Positions 35,201 to 47,222 of a stretch of DNA of 64,000 nt are shown in pieces. The stretch comes from Diplosphaera chodatii (Eukaryota; Chlorophyta; Trebouxiophyceae; Prasiolales; Stichococcaceae): positions 992,001 through 1,056,000 of the forward strand of contig JAALGY010000014.1 in the NCBI GenBank assembly GCA_032358165.1, in the 5' to 3' direction. The notes beneath the pieces are model-generated. The model worked only from the letters and a program-made list of their open reading frames with translations, was not told the origin of the DNA and did not search any database. The stretch's first letter is position 1, and every line of letters begins with the position of its first letter. The translations under genes were made by a program, and so were the position numbers.

Positions 35201-38200
35201 CGGCCTGATGTCAGGGTGCCAAGCGCGTGCGTCGGCCAGGGTGCCACGGAACACTGCCGGCTGCCCATGTACATGCAACTCTGCTCTCTGCTCCCCGTAT
35301 CAGCCAAGGCCAGGTGAGCAGTTCAGTAGTCACCTCATCGCGACGCTCGCCAATCGCCTGGAGCTCGGCGGGGTCCGCAGCCTGCTCCAGGGTGGGGCAG
35401 AACACCGCCTCCGCGCCGGTCTGGGCGCGCTGCCAGATGCTGGCCGACTGGCCGGGCGCCCAGGCCTCCAGCTGGTCGTATGGCAGACCCTGCGGTGAAC
35501 AAGTCAGATGTGCGTCTCTGGCAAGGTCTCGATGGAATCCCCCATGCACCCTTGCATGGGCCTGGACACCGTCAGCATATTGTCAAGCAGCCCTGATGTA
35601 AGCACGGCAGCCCAAAGCCATGCAAGCAAACTACACGTTCAACAGGTTTCACCGGCTTATTACGTTGGATACACATGGGAAAATGATCCTGATGATGTGC
35701 TGTGTTGTCAGCAATGGGCGGTTTGTTCGAAGCAGTGGACATGATTCAGGTGCACGACATGGGAAGGGTTGAGAATTTACTTCGTTGCACCCTTGTTGTA
35801 CCCACCTGCTTTGCAGCGGCGGCCACGATGTGGCGCAGCCAAGCGGCCGCGGCTTCTGGCGCCGCCTCCAGCGGCCGCTGCAGGGTGGCCTGCTGCTGCT
35901 GCGCCGCAGGGTGGCCTGGCGCGGACGCCGAGCTGTTGGCGGCGCTGGGTGGCGGGGCCGCGGCGTCTGCAGCGCCCAGAGAGTATGCCCTGCAGCACCA
36001 GAGGTTTTGAGGGCCTGAGGAGCCTGCGCACTCATGCGAGGGCCTCGCACAGCGCCGGTGAGTGGTGACGCCATCAACAGTCCCCTCTCTGTTGCTGGGT
36101 CTGCCCTTTCACAAGCAAGCTGTGTATGTCTGGTTTGGGACGTCTTCAAAGGAACGAGACCTGCCACTGACACCTGCTTGACAGCAGGACATACCCTGCG
36201 GGCCAGCTCGGCTCGAGTGCCACAGGCGCTCCCAGCACGGCGCCAGCTGCCGCTGATACATCGCCAGCAACACTGCCAGCAGTGACTGGTCCTGGCTGCC
36301 AGGGACACCAGCCCGCAAACCCACGCTCGTCTATGCTGAGGCTGCCGTCACTGTTGCCACAGCCGTCGCCGCCTCCACCGCTGCCACCGTCGCCACAACA
36401 GCGCTCGGCATAGCGGGCCTCGAGCCAGCCGGCAGCAGTCGCCAGCTGCTGTGCCGCCGCCTCGGGCTGCAAGCTGAGGGTTGCCGGCTGCTGCTGTGCC
36501 GCCGCAGCACTTCGCCTGCTGCCGCGAGAGGGCCGCGCGTCAGCCGCCGCCGCAGCCAGTGCCGCCGCCAGCAGACCGGATGCGTTCGCCGCTGCCGCCG
36601 ACACCTCGGCCTCTGCAGCGCCATGCGCTGCCGCCAGTGCTGCAGCGGTGCAGCACTCTGCCGGCCGCCACTGCGGCGGCAGCACGGAGGCCACAGCTGC
36701 CGCTCCGCCGAGCAGCGTGCTCAGCTGCGCTGCCAGGGTCTGCGGCTGCCCGTCAGCAGCCTGGTCTGCCTTGGATGCCAGGAACAGCGCCCAGGCGCTG
36801 TGGGTGACCGCCTCACTGGTCTCGCTGCTGAGGCCGGCGCCGATGAGGGGACTGAGCACGGCCTGCAGCACGGCATGCGCTACTGATCAGAGCCGTCGTG
36901 AACATGCAGAGTTGTCACCACGACAAGTGCAGCCATGTCCTATGGTGCTGAGTGCTTGGGCTGTTTCCTTCCTTGCGCACCCTGAGCTTGCGGCCGAGCA
37001 CGGCGGCATGTGCGAACGCCCTCTGCAGCGGCAGCACGTCCAGCTCCGCACCCGTCGACGCTGCTTGCAGACTGCCGGAGCTCGCGAGCGTGCGCATGTG
37101 CGGCTCAATGCGGGTCGCTGCTGATGGCAGGCCCCGCATGAAGGCGCCCAGGCTGCAGCACACGATGTCAGGAAATGTTATGCTTCACCCAAGCCACCAG
37201 GGGACGACGGCAGCAAGCCTCGTGGCATGCTGCACAGGTGTAGTGCGGCCCAGCATGTTAGATGACAGAGCAGTTGCTGATCGCAGCACGCCATGGTGGT
37301 GCTGACTCCACAGAATCACGGTGGCTGACGCCGATTGCCTGGCCACCAGCTGCAGTGCTGGCATGCAGACCCTTTCACTTCAATGGCTGTCAGACAGCGG
37401 TAACTGGTGACAGCCAGCAGAGGGTGTCGCCTCGCCTCCCGGAAAGCTTGCAGCCCAAACTAAAAATGTACGACGGTCACCGAGGTCAAGCCAAGGCCAG
37501 TGCAGCAAGAGCCTTGAAATACGCCACTTGTTTCCAGCAAGTTGCAGCTGCAGGTGTGGCGGAACGCGCGGGCTGTCTGCACCTCTGTCTTGTGCTGGCC
37601 GGGGGCCTCAGTTTGGACATATCTTGAGGCTGTTGTTTGTCCGCGCCAGTCAGCGTGATTAATATGAGTACAAGCCATGCGCACCTGACGCCGGTCTGGT
37701 CAAGGATGGCTGCTAGGCTGGGTATAGGCCCCGCGGCCCGGCCGGCATCCGAAACTGACTGCAGCTTGGATGCCGCCAAGAGCAGGGCCGCTCGCCACAC
37801 GTTGACGTCCTGCATGTTGGAGTGGCATGGTTTAGTATTCCCGGGCCGCGAGGCAACCGATCGCTTGCAAGAGACCGCAAAGCACGGTCTCGGCAGGCTG
37901 ACAAGGACCACACGACGAGGGTATCCTGGGAATCCTCAGCCTTGATATACCGCGACAGAATCGGCACGGAGCCCACGATAGAGCTGCTTCCGAGGCACAG
38001 CGATGCTGAGCATGCTGCCCAGCGCACGCAGCCGTGCTGCATCGCGATTTCCAGTGCATGACAAAATTTGAATGAGGCGGTACCTTGCATGCACCTAACA
38101 CCACGTTACGGTACGGTGCAGCCACCCGCAGAGTGTCACAAGTATCGATCGCAGGCTACGGGTGGCATGCATGGCCGCTTCTGGCCAGCACGCCTCAGCC

Positions 38201-38521
38201 TGACGATCATGCAACAGAAACCAACGTGACGTGTTCAACCATGCACTGCAGCCTATGCTGAACGTCTTGCGCTGAACAAAGCCTCCTGGAGGCAGCCCAG
38301 ATGCATCTGCTGCCGGCAAGCTTGCGGGCCGAGCCCGCTTGGCTGCCAGCCGCAGGCGGTCGCGCGAAAGTTGCGCCAAGTGGAAGTAACAGATTACAAG
38401 ACATCACCACCTGCATCATGGGCCCAGCGCTGTCGCCGGCGTCGCTACGACACCGCCTCTCCAGCTCCCGCAGCAGCTGCTGTGCCGTGTGCGCCTGCTG
38501 TGCCCGGTTTGCGTGTGCCAT
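29226..38521 (-). CDS. RBR1: Retinoblastoma-related protein (RBR/MAT3-type cell-cycle regulator)
   Basis: Start ATG 38521 (MAHANRAQQAHTAQQLLREL). RB N-domain exons encode AALLLAASKLQSVSDAG (about 37780), FMRGLPSAATRIEPHMRTLA (about 37140) and WALFLASKADQAADGQPQTL (about 36790). The A pocket has AAAWLRHIVAAAAKQ (about 35815) and LLAVACQLVAATHG (about 34950). A Pro-rich spacer is at about 33000-33200. The B pocket has LRFLAYERTGLFFGRHLDQM (about 32130), SFKEILEHYRKMPQARSQTY (about 31880) and GDIIGFYNTIIIPAAKDYL (about 31560). These match RB landmarks including '.RHLDQI' and 'FYN...I'. A low-complexity C-terminal region contains ARIPHPPRP and ends RRRLGV. RBR proteins bind E2F/DP and restrain S-phase entry; the Chlamydomonas homologue, MAT3, sets cell size at division. 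Some exon borders in 36900-38400 remain uncertain. Confidence 0.85.
32010..32025. repeat. Interstitial telomere-type motif next to an RBR donor site
   Basis: cctaaaccctgaaccc (plus strand) lies about 17 bases downstream of the donor that follows the exon encoding ATAKVRGFNQ. About two units, one degenerate. Confidence 0.6.
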
Positions 38522-39270
38522 GGCACCCAAAGCAGGCCTCAGCTCCCGGGAGCGAAAGTATAGAGCTGCCAGCCGGCTGCTATTGAGCACGACTCAAAAT
38601 TGCAAGCTCTACACTCCAGGCATTCGTGTTGAGGCCCCTGACCTGCCGCCGCGACTGACACCACCCCGCACTGTCGTGTGCAACAAGTTGTGTGCTCTGA
38701 GTCGGGCAATTCATTTGAACGTGAAACTAACAGCGCTAATCCCACCTAATCTCATTTGCCTTTCAAAGCCTCTCCCCACAAGTGCTGCCTTGTTGGAAGC
38801 AGCCCCGGATCAATGTCTTGGAAACTGCAAGCAGTACACTCGGGCCTGCGGCTGCCCAAGCTGCGAACGTTGTTCCTCTTTGTGGCGGTCTGCAAAGCTG
38901 TGAGGTCAGCGTGCGCAGCTCGGCCACTCAGAAGCTCTGCCGGGCCTTGTTGCACGGTCGCACCAACATCAGGCACCATACTTGACGCCCGTCGACGGCC
39001 CCAAAACAGCCTGATCAGCAGCAGCCCAGGTCACAGTGTGTGCATCGGGTCGTCTCGAAACAGCAGCTCAGGCGTCACACCTTGCAGCCCTCCTGTAGCT
39101 ATTCGGTCCGCACTCTAAACTAGCCAGCGAAGCAGCTCGAATGCTGCCAGCTGCACACCATGCCTGGCATCAGGCAAACGTGGCACGGACATTGAGCTAG
39201 CTCAGCGCCTCAGTGCGGCCGCCCATGCAGCCATAGGTGCTGGCGCACCAGCACCGCAGCACAGCGGAAC
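38522..39270. promoter_or_regulatory. Divergent promoter region (RBR / LRR gene)
   Basis: The RBR ATG (38521, minus) and the LRR-gene ATG (39271, plus) face away from each other, so this interval carries both promoters and 5' UTRs. I looked for TTTSSCGC-type E2F sites by eye and did not see a convincing one. Confidence 0.4.
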
Positions 39271-42200
39271 ATGGCGCATAATGCTGGGCAAAATCTGGAG
39301 CTGCTGATGGCGGAGCTGGCCGGCATGGCGGAGTATGGGCAGCCGGACCTGGGGCCCCTCAACATGCTGCCGCCCGACGTGCTGCGCATGATCCAGGACC
39401 GTGTGGCAGAGTGCGCATTCCCGGGGTTCCACCGCACAGTTCGCCCTGAACTGTTCGCCATGCTATGTCTCCGCCCCACTGGCTGCCTCCGCCCCACTGG
39501 CTGCGGGTGGCAGCAGGGGACTGGCGACACCTGACATGCCTGACACACGGCTGCATGCTATGCATGCCTGCATGGCAAGTAGCATAACCTAGGGGCAACA
39601 AGTGTCAAAGTTAGGTTGTCGGATGTTTGAGCAAGCTGCCGGCCCGCCTGCAGGGAGGATCAGCACGATGCGTACGCGGAAGCGCAGCCAGATTCGGGAC
39701 TGTGCCCCAGCGACGACGAGGCCCCCGCTCTGACGGACGCCGCAACCGCCATGCAGGTGCTGTCAGCGCACGCCACCTACAAGCTGACAATTATGCCAGT
39801 GCACTGCAGGAAGGCACTGTTTACGTTGATGCTGCAGAGAGCAGCCATGAGGTCGGTGGTCCGTGCAAACTGGACGCTTCGTCGCATTTTCCAGCCCATA
39901 ACCCATGAGTGCATGGTCGCAGGGCATCGTGCCGAGGACGAGGCGGCTCGGCAGTCCCGGCGCCATCCCGGCGCTGCAGGACGACGTGCTGCGCATCATT
40001 CTGGCCCTGGTGTTCAGGTGCAGCAGACCTGAATGTTGTCGCCGTCCACCTACCTGTGACAAGTGCAAACCACGGGGTTGACCGTGTCGCATGGCCGGCC
40101 TTGGCGACGCATTCTTCACTCGCCTGTGCTACAGGGAGGAGCGGGACCCGGGGTGCATGGCGGGCATGCGGCTGCTGGGGCAGCAGTGGCGGCGGCTGGT
40201 GGCGGCGGAGGTGCGGTCCGTCAGGCCGGCGGCGGTGGAAACCGTCGCGCAGCTGTGCATGTTCCCCACCCTGGAGCGCCTGGACCTGCGGCGCGCCGCC
40301 GCCTCCGAGAGCATCAACCCCGCGGTGCTGGAGCACCTGCCCCACGCGCTGCGGGGCCTGACCGCCCTCGACCTGGGCGGCTGGCGGTGAGCACCAGGTT
40401 TTAGAGTGCAGGGCAGCATGTTTGAGGGCAGCATTGGCGCAGGTGCAGCACCACCAGCCTGCTGTGCGGGGAGCGTGCTGGGTACACAGCGGTGGCTCTC
40501 TGTGCAGCCAACGAGGGGTGATGCAGGGCGTCTTGCACTGACGAGTGTTTGGGATGTGTGGCAGCACGATCATCACAACTGCCTGCACCAGAGCAGCAGC
40601 CTTATGCCCCACACACAACGCTGGCGTTGGTGCTGTAAACCAGAGCGGGGCTCATCGTGTGGGAGCCTGAGATGTATCAGATTATTCACCTACACCCTGA
40701 TCCCCCAGGAGCCTGAGCTGGAACCAGGTGGGCGCGGCGGCGACGCTGCGGCGGCTGGCGCGGCTGTCGCTCGCCGGCTGCGCGGAGCTCCCCGGCGTGT
40801 GCCTCGCCGAGCTCACCCCGCTGGCCAAGTGCGGCACTTTGCTGCCCCACCTCCGCGATGAATGTGCACGCACTTGTCATCTCCTCTTCCACTCTCCTTG
40901 ATGTGCACATGCAGGCCATGTTCAGCCAACAACTTGGCCCGCGACACAGGTCTCTTCGATCCTTGTGAGCTGGTCACTCAGCACTGCCGCCATGCTGGGC
41001 TCTGCCTATAAGCTGGGCTCTGCCTATAATGCAGGAGCCTGACACAGCTGAACCTGGCGGGCTGCACACAGCTGCGGGACGTGGACCTGCCCTGCGTCGG
41101 GGAGCTCGCCTCGCTGCGGGTCCTGCGCCTGTCGCGCTGCGGGCTGCTGACCGACGACGGTGACTGCCCCTTACATTGCGCTTACCTTGACCAAGTCCTT
41201 ACCTACATGGCTGAAGGGCGTGAGGTGCATCCGGCCACGACGCAACTTTGAGGCTCACGAGTTGCTGCCCTCAACATCAGCGGCGTGTGCTACTGAAGGA
41301 GCCCATCAGGGGTGTGCTCGTCAAGATCCTTCAGCCGATGCTGGCTGCCATTGCACAGGGTTTTGAGCGCAGCAACGTGTCCTGCAGGCATCGGCGCGCT
41401 GCAGCCGCTGCAGGGGGTCCTGGGGTACCTGGACATTGGCAGCTGCGTCGGCGTGGCCGGCGCGACGCTCGCGCCCCTGGCGCAGGTGCGCCCTGCAGAG
41501 CGCCACCGCCGATGCATATGCCCCGAGGCAATACATGGGTTCGAGTGCCGCTCTGACGAGGGGTATCGGCCCTGTAAGGCTCTTCACATAGTCCTGCTGG
41601 TAGCCCACGCCGCAGCCTGCAGCCGCTGCACGCCTTGTTTCATGTGGCAAAATCAAGCAGTATCACAACTGGCTGTCTCCAGGGGCTGACGCGGCTGGGG
41701 GCCAACTGGTGTTCGGCGCTGGTGTGCGGCCCGGGCCACTCGAACCTGGCGGCGCTGTCGCGGCTGCAGCGCCTCGACTGTGCCGGCAGCATCCCCGGCA
41801 GCGAAGGTGGGTGGTATTAGAGCCATGCAGTTCAGCGCTTTGGCGCACATGGTGGGTTGCCGCAGCCTGGTGGCGGGGCCAACAGGGGCAGCACAGTACA
41901 CACACGCCCTGCTTTGGCGACCTCAGTTTGGCGGCCCACTGATCAGATTCCTTTGCCGCTGACATGCTCAAAGGTCGAACAACTCGGCTTAGATTTACAG
42001 TGTCTGACGCCCAGCGTTGAGACTCCCACCCTAGCATGGCTTCAACGGCCCACATATATAAGCACTCAAGTTTCTGCTTGCAGATGGACAGCCGGGCGCG
42101 CTGTCGTCGCTGGCCACCCTGCAGCACCTGTCTGCGCCCCGTGCACACGCGGCCTCACTGCACCTGGCCGCCTGCTCCGTGCTGACTGCCCTCACGGCCG

Positions 42201-44768
42201 TCGACCTGACAAATGTGAGTGTCCACAAGCAGTTGATGTTACAAGATGTTGCAGGATTTCTGTTCTAATGTTACACATTGAATGCAACGGGTGAATTGTC
42301 CCTGTACCGTTGCACGGCCAACTATTCCACACTGGACCGTTCACCTGACACCTGTCACTTTGCGGCGGTTTTGCTCCCAACAGACATCCATCTCACTGTC
42401 CAGCAGGCCTCCCTCACAGGTTGCCACCTGTGCAGATGCGTCAGACCTGACCGGGGGACCCAAAGCGTTAAAGCCCACTCATGCAGAATGTAGCTTGAAC
42501 TGATCATCCTGCTCGTGCCTGCAGGGTCACCCCAGGCTCGGCAGTGCGGACCTGGTGGCGGCGCTGGGCGGCTGGCCGCTACTGAATTCAAAGCCCTCGA
42601 CGCTAAACACCTACTCACGCGTGCAGGGTCACCCCAGGCTCGGCAGCGCGGATCTGGTGGCGGCGCTGGGGGGCTGGCCGCGGCTGCGGCGGCTGGCGCT
42701 GCGGGGCTGCATGCAGGTCGGCCACGCCGCCGTGGAGGCGGCCGCCGAGCGGGCGCCGGGGCTCACCGCCCTGGACCTCTCCGGCTGCGCCATGGCCATC
42801 ACCCCTGAGTGCGTGCAGCTGCCGGGTACCCACAAGTTGTCGCACGAAGGCTGCATCCACTTTTGTAAGGGTTACCTGGCCAGTCTCAGCGCTCTGCCAC
42901 ATCTGATGCTGCATGCTGTCGCAAGTTCCTTCAACCGACAGTGAGGATTGCGCAATGTGGAAGACGTCCAACGAAAGCCATCGGCAGGCATACCATTGTC
43001 AGCGCTGTGCATGTGCCATGCAGCTCCGCCGCCGCGATCGCGCAGCGGCTGACGTGCCTGGAGGCGCTGGCGTGCCAGGCCCCGTCGCTGGCGACGGTCA
43101 CGCCCCTGGCCACCCTGACGCGCCTGCGTGACCTGGGCCTGGGCAACCATGCAGCGATCCCGGCGCTGCCGCTGTGCTGCGCCCTGGCGTCCGCCTCGCA
43201 GCTGACGCGGCTGGCAATCTGCATCACCTCGGTGCGTTCCTTCCATGACTGTGTGTCCCTGGTCGAGCATGTTTACAACGAACGTAGGAGTTCCCTAATG
43301 CCCGACCCTGAAGCTCTGAACATCAATGTGTCGAGCATCACCGCAGGCATGTCTGCAAGCTTAGTGTGCTGTCAGTTGCGCTCATTCATGAGCATCGCCG
43401 TGCGTGGTTCTGGAGGCAGCACCTCTGCATCGTGCTGCTGACCGACATGGGCGTTGAACACGACCTGGCTGCCGTGGTGTGCCCGCTGCACCGCCTGCAA
43501 TAAGCAGCAGGCCCCCCTGAAGCAGCTGCCGTGGTGCAAGGCCTTGGCTGGCGCGCTCGAACGCACTTGGCACAGCTCACAGACCTGCGAAGCAAGCAGG
43601 TTCCCTCTTGCGGACTGGCTCCTGTAGCTATGGGTTTGCCTCCTGAGCCCCGCCCGTGCACCTGCCGCAGCCATTGAGCGAGAAGGCTCAGCCCAGGTGG
43701 TGCATTGCGCAGGCAGCTGCGCAGACGCGTCATGGTTGCAGTTTCCTCCCTTGCAGGTGGGCGCTGGCAGCTTGGGCCCGCTGGCGCGGCTGCCGCGGCT
43801 GCAGGCGCTGTCCCTGACGCTGCACCTGCAGCACTTCGGCTCGGAGCACCGCGCGCTGGCGGTGACACTGCCCCGACTGCAGGTGCGCCCCCTGCTGACA
43901 GGGTTCAAGTTTCCAGGGTCTAAGGTGCCAGTGGAGGACGTCTGCAAACTCGCTGCGCTGCTGTGCACGCCTCAACTCCGGCCACTTTGGGCATTGGGCA
44001 AGACAAGGCTCTGGGCTCCTCCCCTGAGCTCGAGCCTCGTGCTCACGTGCTGAGGCAACATCCTCCCGCCCCTGCAGCGGCTGATGAACCTGATGCTGGC
44101 GTCGCACCCAAATGCATGTGGTGGCACGCTACCAGACCGCACCCAGTTTGCGCATTCAACACCCCAGTTTGCGCATTCAATATCCGAGTACATGTTGTTA
44201 TCCCACCCTGCAGCGGCTGACGGAGCTGGCGCTGGCGCCGCCGCCAAACCCGCAGACGCGGGATGCAGCCCCCTTGGATGTGTGCGTGCTGCGGGCGGCG
44301 GCGCAGCTGCCGCAGCTGCGCACGCTGGCGCTGGACGGCAACCCCATGTGCTGGACTTGCGGGTGCGCTGTTGCTGAGGTTCGTCTCGTGAAGAGGCGTG
44401 CATCCAGGCCGCCGAACAGGGAACATGCTGTACTGGGTCGGCAGCAAGTTGCGATTGCCACAGCACACGGAACCGCCATGTGGTAGTGCTGCTGAACAGG
44501 GTCCCAGTCGCTGGACCAGCACAGCTGGCAGCTGGTTCCATCCTGGCTGATACTGACCGTGCCGTGCCTGCACCTTTTCAGCGAGGTGACGGAGGCGCTG
44601 GGGCCGGCGGCGCAGCTGCGGCTGCTCAGCGTGGCGGGGTGCGGCCTGGCGGCCCTGCAGCGGAGCAGCCACGAGTTTGCCGCGCACCCATACCTGCGGA
44701 TACAGACACACACGGCGTATGTGTCCCGGGATGATACGTTCAGCAGAGGCAGCGATGACGATGCATGA
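39271..44768 (+). CDS. F-box-like, Cys-containing leucine-rich-repeat protein
   Basis: About 15 exons. The start is ATG at 39271 (MAHNAGQNLELLMAELAGMA). F-box-like helices appear as LNMLPPDVLRMIQDRVAE in exon 1 and PALQDDVLRIILALVF at about 39975. After MRLLGQQWRRLVAAEVRSVR there are at least eight LRR units of the AMN1/FBXL type, for example LTQLNLAGCTQLRDVDLP (about 41040), LRVLRLSRCGLLTDD (about 41120), LRRLALRGCMQVGHAAVEAA (about 42680) and LTALDLSGCAMAITPEC (about 42760). The C-terminus ends VSRDDTFSRGSDDDA at 44768. Such proteins often present substrates to SCF ubiquitin ligases, but the F-box match is weak, so that role is uncertain. One exon head is duplicated in the preceding intron (42520-42580). 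Confidence 0.75.
42520..42580 (+). repeat. Duplicated acceptor and exon head in the LRR gene
   Basis: tgcagggtcaccccaggctcggcag and the following bases up to ggctggccgct recur at 42621-42682, where they begin the true exon (GHPRLGSADLVAALGGWP). The period is about 101 bases and differences are few. The upstream copy keeps a potential acceptor, but its frame runs into unrelated sequence after about 60 bases. Confidence 0.85.
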
Positions 44769-47222
44769 GCCTGAGCAGCCTGATGTCGGGGCGGTAAGCT
44801 CAGAGCTCCGCAGCATGCTTGACCTGTACTGTGCATCGAGCTGCAGCATCCAGGGTGCTTACAGCCACTAGAATATGGATTGCTGAGCTAGCTTCAGGAC
44901 TGGGCCATGCACAAGTGGCATGAGCAATGCAAGGCTAGCAGTTGAGCGAGACGGGACCCAGGCCGTATTGAATCACACCAATCCTGTGCAAAGCATTTCA
45001 GCATCAGGACCGGGAGAGGGGGTCGGGAACTTCAAAGGGCCCGGCTCATTTGGTTCGGTTTTGTTCGGCAGCATCGGATGCAGGCATGCAGCTATCTCAT
45101 TCAGCTGTACAATTCCATTAAGTGCAGTGACGTTTGTGTTGGTAAAGTTGTTCTGAAGATGCTGTATGCTTGAGACGCATGCTGTTCTCATCATAGTAAT
45201 GTCTGTTGGCGACCTGCCATAGGCTGCTTGTGGTGCATGCTGGGACGGTCGATCATCCATACCAGCGGCAGCAGCCTGCTGCAGCATCCAAACAGCAGGT
45301 GCATGCCTAGATGTACACTATTTTAAGGCTGTCGTGCAACAAGGGTTGCTAGCCGAATGTCTTCGCATGTCCACAAATTCGTAAGATCACGTGCATCACG
45401 CCTGCAGAGTTTGACGCTGGTTGCCCACACTACATATCAAGGTCTAGCTACCTCCCACGAGAACGGCCGACACAAGACTGGGTTTGATCTGCCTTCCATC
45501 AGCATGCGAATCAATGTCCGCAGCGTCATGACAGCCCATGCTCAAGGAGCGGGACTATCTAGTGTTTGGGCAGTGGCGGGTGCACCTGCAGCGCCACTGC
45601 CTGGCCAGACTACATTGCTGACAATTCAATGGTCGTTGATCTTCTGTGATGCCCATGTATCCAGCTCCCATAAATAGCACCGCGGGTTGCGGTCCGCCCT
45701 GTGACACAGGGTTTGATGTCACCATCAGCACTGCCATGACTTACACTCTACTATGGCGGTCCCTTGCCTCTGATCTTCGTGTCATGCCACTGCACTCCAG
45801 AGCCAGCAGGCTGCTTGCGAACCTGCTTTGCATGGCTGCAGCGGACGCAGCGCAGCCCCCAGGGTCCCCAGATGCAGCACCGACAGCATATATAGCAGCC
45901 ACAGGTTCCTGCGACAACATTTCCTGCTGCTTGAGCACACACCTGGGGATGGAGACAAAGTTCGAACCAGAGTGCGCTTCCAGCAAGCTGTCTGTAGACC
46001 TTCATATGAGGTGCAGGGCAGGTATGCTAAGACTACACTTACACCACCACAGGTGGCCGAAGATGCACTAGCTGCATCACCACCCAGAGTCATCTTCTTA
46101 CCTGCTGGGCGGCGCAAGCAGACCAAGCACAAGAAGACACAGAGATCGACCCAGCCGGCACCATGCCTCGGCTTGTGAACCCTACGCAACAAATTGCATA
46201 CATTCATCTTGTAGAGCAAGCACCTTGAAAGACACTGTAACGTCGAATTGGATGCATGTACTTGGCAAGCGAATCGCTTCATCCTCATCTCCACTGCCCT
46301 CTGTAAAGAATGCGGGTTGCTCTTTTGGTTGGCTGCTGTCTGCGCCACAACCTGCACATTAAGGCTGCCAAGATGCGCTGAGCAGCGCTACTCCAGTGAA
46401 CATGCATGTGATGTGATGTAACCAAGGCAGGCTGCGTGATGGTGAGGCAGCGCCTGCAAGCAAGTCATGATGCCCGGCGAAGCGCACAAGAGATGGGTCG
46501 TGTGGCGGCGCTGGCATCGGTGCAGGCAGTGCAGCAGCGCAGGATGGGTACCTCGGGTACCCTGTATATCCCTGGGCACACTTGAGCACCTGCAGACCAT
46601 TGGCAGCGGTGGTAGGGGCACTGGTGAGAACAGGTACCTCGGCACCCTGGCAGCCCAAGCAGAGTATCTCTGCCCATTGTGACGGTTTGACCTGCTCACA
46701 TTGGGCTCGGGTTCGAGCAGGCATTCAGCAGCCCCTGACTGGAGCAGATGGCAGTGTTCCACGCTCTGGTTGGAGCTGTGCAACCCACTCGGCTGCAAAC
46801 CAAAGGAGATGTGCAAATAATATGACAGGTCTTGCGCTTGATGCATCACAGGATAAGATGCACATGCAGGACTGAGCTACATGATCAACATGATAAAGGG
46901 CAGTTGGGATCGTGTCTGCATGATGACACCTGAAGACTGCTGAAAGCATGCTGACTATGACAGCAGCGGAATCGCAAGCAGTCGCTGCTGTTGTGCACCT
47001 GTGTGCAGCTGCGTGACCTTTGCTGTTGCGCCCTGCCTTCACCTCTCTGGCACACTCTGCAGACATGTATGCCCTGTCAGTAGGCACTGCAAAAGTACCA
47101 TGCATGATCAAGCTGTACTTGCTTGGTAAGGTGCTGGTTTTAAAAACTTACTATCTGCACATCACTGCAGCCTGCTGCAAGGTTGACCAAGTCGGGTGCC
47201 CAGCAGTGTACCTGAAGTGCAG
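44769..47222. other. Long gap with scattered unplaced coding-like blocks
   Basis: Convergent region between the LRR-gene stop and the unknown gene's stop. Two minus-strand blocks look protein-like but have no assignable family. At about 45560-45735 the peptide includes VTSNPVSQGGPQPAVLFMGA and GYMGITEDQRPLN. At about 46460-46724 it includes QVKPSQWAEILCLGCQGAEV and KCAQGYTGYPRYPSCAAAL. They may be exons of an unrecognised minus-strand gene. No start, stop or splice chain could be established. Confidence 0.25.

Noticed and set aside
45782..46357. 191-codon minus-strand frame in the 44.8-47.2 kb gap
   Set aside because: The composition is not clearly protein-like along its length and no splice chain or domain was found; mentioned only as unresolved gap content.
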